Positions 17,098 to 24,346 of a DNA stretch of 53,612 nucleotides are shown one piece after another. Position numbers and translations under genes: made by a program. The DNA is taken from NCBI RefSeq assembly GCF_003205615.1, contig NZ_PYBV01000061.1:1-53612 (forward strand), in the 5' to 3' direction. This DNA comes from Micromonospora arborensis (GTDB taxonomy: Bacteria; Actinomycetota; Actinomycetes; Mycobacteriales; Micromonosporaceae). The notes beneath the pieces are model-generated. The model had not been told where the DNA came from and ran no database searches. It saw nothing but the letters and a program-made list of their open reading frames with translations. Every line of letters begins with the position of its first letter. Within the stretch, counting starts at the first letter, position 1.

Positions 17098-18267
17098 TCA
17101 GCGTTTCGGGCGGAGGGTGTCGACCCGGGCGACGGACTGGTCGATGCGCGCCTGGCTCAGCTTTCCGCTCTCGACCAGCCCGACCACCACGTTCAGCGTT
17201 TCCTCGAAGATGTCCGGTTCGTACACCTGCTGGTTGGCGAAGACGAGCAGGTCGACGCCGGCCTGCAGCGCCAGGTGAACGGCCTCGGCGGAGCCGTACT
17301 GGCGCGTGATGGCCACCGCCTGCATGTCGTCGCTGACCACCGGGCCCTGCCAGCCGAGCTCACCGCGGAGCAGATCCGTGATGACCTTCGGCGACAGTGA
17401 GGCGGGCCGGTTCGGATCCAGTTGTTTGTTGAGCACGTGCGCCGCCAACACCGAATCCGCCAGGCCGGCCCGGATCAACCGTCGGTACGGTTCCAGCTCG
17501 ATGGGCCGCCAGGTGGCGCTGACGTCGACGACCTCGAAGTCGGTGTTTCCCGCAGCGCTTCCGATGCCCGGGAAGTGCTTGAGCGAGGTCTTGACGCCGG
17601 CGGCCCGGTGGGCGTGGATCTCCTCGGTGGCGTTGCTGACGACCACGTCGGGATCCGCGGAGAAGCTACGGTCCAGTGCTCCGATCGCCCGGCTCGCCGG
17701 ATCGATGTTCAAGTCGACGACGGGCGCGTAGTTGAGGTTGACCCCGACCCGGGTGAGGCTCTCCACCAATCCCCGCGCCCACTCGCGCGTCGCCGCCGGC
17801 GAGTTCTCGGCGCCGATCTCGGCCTCGGACCTGGTGGCGGGGAACCCGTTGCTCGGGTTGAGCCGCGCGGTCCGTCCGCCTTCCTGGTCGATCGACACGA
17901 TCAGCCGGCCCGGCGCGGCCTTCTTGAGCTCCCGCACCAGCGTGGTGACCTGCTGCGGTGAACGGACGTTGCGAGCGGCCCCGGTCTCCAGGTCGCGGTC
18001 GAAGAGGATCACCCCGCCGAGACCGTCTCTGATCGCCCTGACGATCCAGTCGCTGCTTTTCACCCGGTCGCCACGGAAGCCCACCACGAGCAGGCTCGCG
18101 ATCTTCCGCCGGAGCGCTGCCTGGTCCGGCGTACCGCTCGTCGCGGCGCGCGTCGGCTGCGGCGTGGGCAGGCTGGTTCGAGCGGTCTGGCAGGCGGTGA
18201 GCGCGGCCACGGCGGCCGAGCCGGCCCCCGTGAGCAGCAGCCGGCGAGGCAGACGTGATCCGTTCAC
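17098..18267 (-). CDS. GH3 family lipoprotein glycosidase
   Basis: The protein has 389 residues. A twin-arginine motif (PRRLLLTGAG) and lipobox (ALTAC) suggest a Tat-exported lipoprotein. One GH3 barrel follows with SIDQEGG, KHFPG and the nucleophile Asp313 in VVSDDMQ. GH3 enzymes of this size are called beta-N-acetylhexosaminidases (NagZ-like), but the NagZ acid/base loop is altered: after KHFPGIG the DSH dyad is replaced by NTDF (Asn241, Asp243), so the acid/base and substrate are uncertain. The start is GTG at 18267 with a weak ribosome binding site. The gene is convergent with the M14 gene. Confidence 0.85.
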   Translation of the reverse strand: MNGSRLPRRLLLTGAGSAAVAALTACQTARTSLPTPQPTRAATSGTPDQAALRRKIASLLVVGFRGDRVKSSDWIVRAIRDGLGGVILFDRDLETGAARNVRSPQQVTTLVRELKKAAPGRLIVSIDQEGGRTARLNPSNGFPATRSEAEIGAENSPAATREWARGLVESLTRVGVNLNYAPVVDLNIDPASRAIGALDRSFSADPDVVVSNATEEIHAHRAAGVKTSLKHFPGIGSAAGNTDFEVVDVSATWRPIELEPYRRLIRAGLADSVLAAHVLNKQLDPNRPASLSPKVITDLLRGELGWQGPVVSDDMQAVAITRQYGSAEAVHLALQAGVDLLVFANQQVYEPDIFEETLNVVVGLVESGKLSQARIDQSVARVDTLRPKR

Positions 18268-18374
18268 GTCCGCACGCTACGGGCCACCGATCCCCCGGCG
18301 AGACGCGAACGCGAGCACCTCACCCGTTCGATGCCCGTGGCCGATCGGAGCCACCTCGCTGGCCCCTTCAGGCG

Positions 18375-18414
18375 GTGCGGGCCTGCTCCGCCTCGCGGCA
18401 GAGCAGGCCCGCAC
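18375..18414 (-). terminator. Terminator of the GH92 gene
   Basis: A perfect 14-bp stem (18375-18388 with 18401-18414) closes a 12-base loop, 60 bases past the GH92 stop. Confidence 0.75.
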
Positions 18415-18474
18415 GTCATCCGTCGCCGCTCACGCGACGCCGGTCATTGGCTATCCGAGCGACAGGCCCCAAGG

Positions 18475-21400
18475 TCAGGCCGTCGCCACACCGAAGAGGT
18501 GAAGGACGGCGTCGCCCTCGGTGGTGGCCGGCAGTGTCAGGCTCGCGAGCTGCTTGCCCGGCTGCAGGTCGATCGGGGCGGTGGCGAAGACGTAGGTAGC
18601 CACCGGCTCGATGCCGCTGCCCATCTTGTCGCGGTAGGTCGTGTGTACCGCCGTCACGTTGCCGAACGACGGCTGATCGCCCCCACCACCGAGAGTCCAG
18701 TCGCTGAAGCCGATCACCGCCTGCTGGGTGCTGCCGTCGGTGTAGGTCAGCGTCACCGTGCCGCTCGCGGCACCGAAGACGGCGCTGCCCAGCAGGCTCA
18801 GCTTGGTGTCGCCCTCGGCCTCCTGGACGCTGAGCACCTGACCGCCACCGCCGACCAGGATGTTGTCCGGGTCGCCGGGCGCCACGTTCGGCCAGGTGAA
18901 GTCGAACCCGTTGGCTGACACGGTGGACCCCGGCGTCACCCCGGCGGCTTCGAGCGCCTTGGCGGAGTAGCTCCAGCCCCCGGTGTCGAAGTTGGCCTGC
19001 GGGTTGGTGTCGTCGGCCGAGATGCCGTTGCTGTTCAGGTTCCACAGCACGCTGTCCCGGACGGCGACCGTCACCGGCAGCGTGACCGTGGGCAGCACCG
19101 CGCCGGAGGCGGTGGTGGCGGTCACCGTCACCGTGTACGGACCGGCCTTGAGGTCGGCCGCCGCCGAAACGGTGAGCGCCTTGCTACCCGTTCCGTCACC
19201 GGTCAGCTTGAAGTCACCCTGAGCGGGGGTGACGGTCAGTCCGGCGGGGGCGCTGACCTTCCAGCGCACGGCGGTGGGCTTGTCGGTGAGCGCCTGGACC
19301 TTGTACGTCGCAGCCGCGGTGCTGCCCGGCTCCACCTTCAGCGTCTGCGGGCTCGCCCCGGCCAGGTACGGCTGCCGACCGTCGCCGTACGAGGGCGGCG
19401 CGTCGGCGGGAGCGCTGCCCCACGACTTGTTCGGCTTTGCACCGAGCACGAAGTCGACGGTGCCGCCCTTGTTGACCAGGGTGTCGGGGACCCAGCTCCG
19501 GTTCGACTTCTTGCCGTTCACCTTGACCGACTGGATGTACTTGTTCTTGGACGATGCGTCCGGGGCGTTGACCGTGATCGTGCGGCCGTGCCCGGCCTCG
19601 ATCACCGCGCGCGGGAAGAGCGGTGCGGAGAGCACCAGGTCGGCCCGGCTCGGGTTCTGCGGGTACATGCCCAGCGCGGAGAAGACGTACCACGACGACA
19701 TGGTGCCGGCGTCGTCGTTGCCCGGGATGCCGCCCGGGGTGTTGCTCCAGAGCTGGTCCACTACCGCCCGGACCGTCTCCTGCGCCTTGTAGGGCACGCC
19801 GAAGTAGTTGTAGAGGTACGGCGCGTTCATGTCAGGTTCGTTGGTCGGGTCGTACCGGTTGAGGTCCCGGGCGGAGAAGTCGAAAGTGCCGTCAGGGGTG
19901 CGGAAGAAGGCGTCGAGCCGCTGCTCGGCGGCCTTGTTGCCACCCATGGCGCGAGCCAGACCAGCGACGTCCGAGTAGACCATCCAGGTGTAGCGGGCGC
20001 TGCTGCCCTCGACGAACCCGCTCTCGGTGGCCGGGGTGAAGGTGCGGTCCGCCCAGGTGCCGTCGGCCTTGCGGGAGCGCATGTAGCCACCCTGCGGGGT
20101 CGCGGTCACGTCGAAGACGTTGCTCCAGTTGCCCGACCGCTTGAGGAAGGTCCGCTCGTTCGCCCGGTCGCCAACCTGGCCGGCGAGCTCGGCGAGAGCG
20201 AAGTCGGCGACCGCGTCCTCCATCGTCTCGGCCGCGCCACCCCAGCAGGAGCAGCCATCAGCCGGTACGTAGCCCAGTTGCAGGTACTTGTCGAGCGCGG
20301 GACGCTGACCGACGCAGGCCACGTTGCAGCCGGCGCTGTCGGAGTCGTTCGCGTTCGGCACCGTCGCCGCGGTGATCAGCGAACGAAGAGCGCCCTTGAC
20401 GTCGAAGTCCCGCCCGCCGAAGGCGTGGATGCCGGCGACCGCCGGGGCCGCCGGGTCACCGGACATGACGCTCGTCTTGCCGTGCACCAGCAGCCAGCGG
20501 TCCCATTCGCCGCCACGCTGGGTGGCGTAGTTGAACAGCGACTGCGCATAGTCGCTACCCGCCTTCTGGTCGATCAGCGTCATCAGCTGCACCTGGGCGC
20601 GGTACTGGTCCCAGCCGGAGAAGGTGCCGTACTGCGCCTCCTGGCCCTTGGCCAGCCGCTGGGGCTTGCCGTCGGCGCCGAGGTATCGGCCATCCACGTC
20701 ACTGGCGAGCGTGGGCTCGAGCATGGAGTGGTACAGCGCCGTGTAGAAGGTGCTGAGCTGGTCGGCGGAGCCGCCCCCGACTTTGATCTTGCTCAGATGC
20801 CGTTGCCAATCCGCCGTGGCCTCGGACCGGACTGCGTCGAAGGTCTTCTTCTGCGGGTTCTCCGCCCGCAGGTTGGCCTCGGCGTTGTCCAGGCCGACGT
20901 AGGAGATGGCGACCTTCACGCCGACCTTCGTGGTGCCCTCGGCGAAGGTGACGTAGGCGCCGGAACCCTTGCCCGGGACCGGACCGCCGGTGTCGACGCC
21001 CGTGCCGCCCGAGGCCGTCGAGGCGCCCGGCGTCACGGCGGCGTCCTGCCACGTGCCGAACCGGGCGAAGGGCTGGTCGAAGTGGGCGGTGAAGTGCACC
21101 GTGTACAGGGCTTTGCGGTTGTTCTCGCTCTGCGGGCCGCAGAAGTTGCCGGCCGTTACCGAACCGGTGACGGTCCGTGCGGCGGCGTCCACCTGCACGG
21201 TGGCGTCGGTGCTGCCGGTCTCCGAGTTGGAGGTGCGGAACAGCATGCTGGCGGGCTTGTTGGCCGGGAACCCGAACCGGCCCGAGCCCGTGCGGGCAGT
21301 GGTGGTCAGCTCAGCCGACGCACCGCTGTCGAGGCCGACCCGGTAGTAGCCGGCACGCGCCGTCTCGTTCTCGTGGGAGAAGTCGCTCGCGTACGTCGCG

Positions 21401-21825
21401 TCGGAGGTGTCGACGCTCGGTGACGAGGTGACGTCACCGACGTACGGCATGATCGGGATGTCGCCGGCGCCTCCGTTGCAGCCGACGCCGTTGAGGTGGG
21501 TGAGGCTGAAGCCACGGATCCGGGTCGCCCCGTACTCGTACCCACCGGGCGCGGGGGTCGAGACCTGGGCGCCCCTGGTGGTCTGCGGGCTCCAGGCCAG
21601 CATGCCGAAGGGACGCACCGCTCCGGGGTAGGTGTTGCCGAGGTTCGTCGAGCCGATCAGCGGGTTGACGTACGCGGCCGGGTCGGTGACCAGCCGCGGG
21701 CCGGGGGCGGCCGAGGCGGGCGAGCCCGCGCTGACCGCCGCCAGCGCGGCTACGGCCGTCGTCACGACAGCGGCGAGAGTTCGGCGTCTCGCGGTCTGCA
21801 CCGCACGAGCCGTTGGGTTTGACAC
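18475..21825 (-). CDS. Secreted GH92 family alpha-mannosidase
   Basis: The protein has 1116 residues. A signal peptide (about 1-39, ending SPASA) is followed by the N-terminal GH92 beta-sandwich (YVNPLIGSTNLGNTYPGAV, PFGMLAWSPQT) and the helical catalytic domain with LYNYFGVPYKAQ, GNDDAGTMSSWYVFSALGMYP and CSCWGGAAETMED. C-terminal to this come a NEW3-like sandwich and a further beta-rich module. GH92 enzymes are calcium-dependent exo-alpha-mannosidases that trim fungal or N-glycan mannan. The GTG at 21825 was chosen because GAAGGG lies upstream and the signal peptide begins there; the open frame reaches 21894. A LacI-type palindrome is about 94 bases upstream. Confidence 0.92.
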   Translation of the reverse strand: MSNPTARAVQTARRRTLAAVVTTAVAALAAVSAGSPASAAPGPRLVTDPAAYVNPLIGSTNLGNTYPGAVRPFGMLAWSPQTTRGAQVSTPAPGGYEYGATRIRGFSLTHLNGVGCNGGAGDIPIMPYVGDVTSSPSVDTSDATYASDFSHENETARAGYYRVGLDSGASAELTTTARTGSGRFGFPANKPASMLFRTSNSETGSTDATVQVDAAARTVTGSVTAGNFCGPQSENNRKALYTVHFTAHFDQPFARFGTWQDAAVTPGASTASGGTGVDTGGPVPGKGSGAYVTFAEGTTKVGVKVAISYVGLDNAEANLRAENPQKKTFDAVRSEATADWQRHLSKIKVGGGSADQLSTFYTALYHSMLEPTLASDVDGRYLGADGKPQRLAKGQEAQYGTFSGWDQYRAQVQLMTLIDQKAGSDYAQSLFNYATQRGGEWDRWLLVHGKTSVMSGDPAAPAVAGIHAFGGRDFDVKGALRSLITAATVPNANDSDSAGCNVACVGQRPALDKYLQLGYVPADGCSCWGGAAETMEDAVADFALAELAGQVGDRANERTFLKRSGNWSNVFDVTATPQGGYMRSRKADGTWADRTFTPATESGFVEGSSARYTWMVYSDVAGLARAMGGNKAAEQRLDAFFRTPDGTFDFSARDLNRYDPTNEPDMNAPYLYNYFGVPYKAQETVRAVVDQLWSNTPGGIPGNDDAGTMSSWYVFSALGMYPQNPSRADLVLSAPLFPRAVIEAGHGRTITVNAPDASSKNKYIQSVKVNGKKSNRSWVPDTLVNKGGTVDFVLGAKPNKSWGSAPADAPPSYGDGRQPYLAGASPQTLKVEPGSTAAATYKVQALTDKPTAVRWKVSAPAGLTVTPAQGDFKLTGDGTGSKALTVSAAADLKAGPYTVTVTATTASGAVLPTVTLPVTVAVRDSVLWNLNSNGISADDTNPQANFDTGGWSYSAKALEAAGVTPGSTVSANGFDFTWPNVAPGDPDNILVGGGGQVLSVQEAEGDTKLSLLGSAVFGAASGTVTLTYTDGSTQQAVIGFSDWTLGGGGDQPSFGNVTAVHTTYRDKMGSGIEPVATYVFATAPIDLQPGKQLASLTLPATTEGDAVLHLFGVATA

Positions 21826-22179
21826 AGTACTTGCCCTTCGATTAACGACCGTGTGCGCGAAGCCCGACGGGAACACCGTCACGCGCTTCTCCATGCCGGG
21901 GCCGTCGCACTCAGCCGTGACAACGTTGTCTCAATCCAGGAAGGATGCTCGCCCCTCAGCGGAGACCTGTCAAGATCCCCGGCGCATTCCGCGAGCCCCG
22001 TTCGAGCCAGCCGGAGCACGGCGTCAGCGTCAGCCCCACCCGCGGCGATCTGCCGACTGTCGTCGGTGGGGGGTGACCCGCACGGCCGTGCCAACCCGCT
22101 CCCAGGTGGCGCTCCACCCGCTGGCGCACCCGCTGCCAGCCGGTCACGAAGCGCAGGTCCAGTTTGGGCGCATTGCGAG
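21826..22179. other. Divergent spacer between GH92 and the conflict locus
   Basis: No gene is supported here. The GH92 side carries the LacI-type palindrome at 21919-21930. The rest (about 21935-22180) shows no clear motif or coding frame, and marks the boundary between the enzyme region and the conflict-type locus. Confidence 0.5.
21919..21930 (-). promoter_or_regulatory. LacI-type operator upstream of the GH92 gene
   Basis: GACAACGTTGTC is a perfect 12-bp palindrome of the type bound by LacI-family sugar repressors. It lies about 94-105 bases ahead of the GH92 GTG start. The cognate regulator is not adjacent. Confidence 0.65.
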
Positions 22180-22241
22180 GTGTCAAGTTGGCGACACTTC
22201 GGCGACACCCTGGCCGCCGCCGCCACTAATACCATAAGCGC
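22180..22241 (+). promoter_or_regulatory. Promoter of the conflict operon, possibly leaderless, with iterated GTGTC/GACAC sites
   Basis: GTGTC (22180-22184), GACAC (22193-22197) and GACAC (22204-22208) give an inverted and a direct repeat; GGCGACAC recurs with an 11-base period. A -10-like TAATAC or TACCAT (22227-22235) ends 7-9 bases before the ATG at 22242, and no ribosome binding site is present. Together these fit a leaderless transcript controlled by a factor that binds the repeated site. Confidence 0.5.
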
Positions 22242-22676
22242 ATGTCACCAAAGGTCTCGATTGTCGCCACGGACAGCCACCGCGAGCCCGGCCCACGACC
22301 AGGCGCCGACGTGACCTTTCTGCCGTTCGCCGACGACGACGGCATTCCGGTCTACGACGACTCCGCTCCCGAACTGATCCAGGAACTACTGGCCGCCGGG
22401 TTGACGGCGGGCACCTGGCACCCTCCCGCAGAGTGCGAGTTCGTCTCGTCCCGTGGCGTACTGACCGACTCCCTGCTCCAGATCGGCGTGGGGATCGGAT
22501 CATCCGCCGGCTGGTACGCCCTGCAGACGCTGCTGCGTCGTCGCGGCGGCCAGCTCCGGGTGGTCGCGATCTTCGACAACGGCACCGAGCGGCGGCGTGC
22601 CGAGGTGACCGGAGAGGCGGCCGACGTGGTGCAGGCGTTGACAACGCTCGACCCGTTCGACTCGGAGCCATCCTGA
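22242..22676 (+). CDS. Small EACC1-like protein, first gene of the VMAP operon
   Basis: The protein has 144 residues. The N-terminal half is acidic (VTFLPFADDDGIPVYDDS). The C-terminal half has a short Gly/Ala-rich hydrophobic helix (LLQIGVGIGSSAGWYALQTLL), then RRR, two strands and DNGTERRRAEVTG. This helix-RR-strand-DG-strand order parallels the EACC1 protein at 13634-14023, and its place ahead of a VMAP gene fits a constant component of such systems. Assignment to EACC1 itself is an inference from this pattern. The ATG at 22242 has no ribosome binding site and may be leaderless. The next gene starts about 30 bases after the stop. Confidence 0.62.
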   Translation: MSPKVSIVATDSHREPGPRPGADVTFLPFADDDGIPVYDDSAPELIQELLAAGLTAGTWHPPAECEFVSSRGVLTDSLLQIGVGIGSSAGWYALQTLLRRRGGQLRVVAIFDNGTERRRAEVTGEAADVVQALTTLDPFDSEPS

Positions 22677-22706
22677 TGACGCCCGGCGCACCGTTTCGGC
22701 GCGGTT

Positions 22707-24221
22707 GTGGCAACGAGCGATCACCCGAGGCTCGTGCGTGAGGCCCCGCGGCTTCATTCGCCACCCGTAGCGGAGGAACGCCGCCGACTCGTCGGACAGA
22801 TCACGACCGTGCTGGAAGGGTCGTCGGTCATCCAGGACCCGAGCAGCCGCCAGCTACTGCTTCAGGAGCTGGGGCATGCGCTGGGCGGCGCACTGGGCTA
22901 CCGCGAGGTGGGTCTGCTCCGCCCCCAGATCATCGCGCTGGTGACGGTCTGCGTGGACCGGCCAGGTGGGCTGCGTTGCCTCGCCGAATGCCTCGAGCTG
23001 CTCGAGCCGGACAGCAAACAGACCATGGCGTTGCTGCGCCTGGCCGACGACTGGCAGGCATTTGAGCTGCTTTCCGACTACGACGTCACCTGGCTGCGCG
23101 GGGTGCTGTCCACGCTCGACGTGACCGACGACCTGCGGCGGTTCGTCGCCGAGATCCGCGCGACCCCCGCCCCGGCCTGGTGCGAGAGCGCCTGGGAGCT
23201 CTTCGCTCACCTCACCTCGGCGAACGCGCACGGTGAGGTGCCACCGTGGCTCCAGTTGCTCGGCCGGCTGGCGACGGCCGTGCCGCCGGCAACGCTGCCC
23301 CGGCTGCTCCAGCTGTGCGCGCAGCTGACGACAGACTGGGGGGTCGCGGATCAGCTCGACGCCACTCAGCCGACCGCACCGATCCCCACCGCCTCCGCCT
23401 ACCTGGTGATCCAGTTCGAGAAGTACGGCGGCGACGACGACACGTACATCATGTCCCACTGGTACCAGTGGGCGTCTCCGGAGTGGCAGCCGATCCGCGG
23501 CGAGGACCACCACGTCGCGTACGGCGACCTCGAGGCGGCCGTCGACCGGGTCATCAACGAGGCCGAACGTCGTTGGGCGGCGCGGGCCGGAGCGGTGACG
23601 ATCGAGTTCGTACTGCCCTGGCAGCTCATCAACGAACCGGTCGACACCTGGCGCAAGGAGCTTCAGTCCGGGTTGCCGAGCCCGCTGACCACGGAGTATC
23701 CCCTGGTGATCAGAAGTCTGGAGCGGATCCGCGCCAGCCAGTGGCACCGGCTGTGGCGCAGTCGCTGGCGAGGTGTCACCGATCACCCGAGCGACCGGAA
23801 ACTGATCCACTGCGCGGCGCAGCACCACGCCGACGTGCAGCTCGAAGCGATTCTCAAACGCGAGAGCGCTGTCGTCGTGCTGGTGCTCAGCGAGTCCCCG
23901 ACCGTCGACAGCCTCGGCGAGCGGCAGTTGCTCATCGGGCTGCGCTCCGGTGTGCCAGCGATCGTGTGGCACCGAGATCCACCGTCCATAAAGGATCTAT
24001 GCCAGACTGTTGCGTCGATGGTCGGCGATCGGACGTCAGGCACAGGTGTGAGAGACCTTCCGAATCGTGCCGCGCACCTGCGGCAGTCGGCCTGGAGTGA
24101 AGACCCCGAAGGGCTCGACAAGCACGTCGGGCACGGTTTTGTGATGTTGTTCGACGATCCGGATCGGCAGCCCGGTGGGGCGGACTCCGCCGACGACGAC
24201 AGGCGAAGGGTCCTGGCATGA
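22707..24221 (+). CDS. VMAP-type conflict system protein with N-terminal EAD2-like domain
   Basis: The protein has 504 residues. Residues about 23-116 form a helical effector-associated domain (EAD2-like: LRPQIIALVTVCVDRPGGLRCLAECLELLEPD). A middle region (about 117-228) is helical. Residues about 230-460 match the VMAP C-terminal domain (vWA-MoxR-associated protein), with YLVIQFEKYG, IEFVLPWQLINEPVDTWRK and EYPLVIRSLERI. In known systems VMAP bridges an NTPase switch and an effector that carries the same EAD. The caspase at 30479-31600 carries the matching EAD2-like domain. The GTG start at 22707 is uncertain; GTG at 22734 is an alternative. The stop overlaps the next small ORF by ATGA. Confidence 0.8.
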   Translation: MATSDHPRLVREAPRLHSPPVAEERRRLVGQITTVLEGSSVIQDPSSRQLLLQELGHALGGALGYREVGLLRPQIIALVTVCVDRPGGLRCLAECLELLEPDSKQTMALLRLADDWQAFELLSDYDVTWLRGVLSTLDVTDDLRRFVAEIRATPAPAWCESAWELFAHLTSANAHGEVPPWLQLLGRLATAVPPATLPRLLQLCAQLTTDWGVADQLDATQPTAPIPTASAYLVIQFEKYGGDDDTYIMSHWYQWASPEWQPIRGEDHHVAYGDLEAAVDRVINEAERRWAARAGAVTIEFVLPWQLINEPVDTWRKELQSGLPSPLTTEYPLVIRSLERIRASQWHRLWRSRWRGVTDHPSDRKLIHCAAQHHADVQLEAILKRESAVVVLVLSESPTVDSLGERQLLIGLRSGVPAIVWHRDPPSIKDLCQTVASMVGDRTSGTGVRDLPNRAAHLRQSAWSEDPEGLDKHVGHGFVMLFDDPDRQPGGADSADDDRRRVLA

Positions 24222-24346
24222 GCGGTAACGGCCAGCGGAGGACAAGGAGCGCCGCCCGGCGGCGCACAGACCGGCCAGGCACACCCGCCTTCGACCGGTA
24301 CCGCCCAGTGCCGCTGCCGCGGACCGTATCGACGACGGGGCCGTGA
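24218..24346 (+). CDS. 42-residue linker ORF between VMAP and FxsT-like genes
   Basis: The ATG at 24218 overlaps the VMAP stop (ATGA) and follows GAAGGG at 7-base spacing. Its TGA (24344-24346) overlaps the GTG/ATG start of the next gene. This double overlap and good ribosome binding site favour translation. The peptide begins MSGNGQRRTRSAARRR, is very basic, and ends in a Pro-rich part with FDRYRPVPLPR. A MoxR AAA+ ATPase gene normally occupies this slot in vWA-MoxR-VMAP systems. The ORF could be the remaining N-terminus of such a gene after a deletion or a true small component. I know no family for it. Confidence 0.5.
   Translation: MSGNGQRRTRSAARRRTDRPGTPAFDRYRPVPLPRTVSTTGP

Noticed and set aside
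19588..21423. A 611-codon plus-strand frame
   Set aside because: It is antisense to the GH92 gene with all its family motifs.
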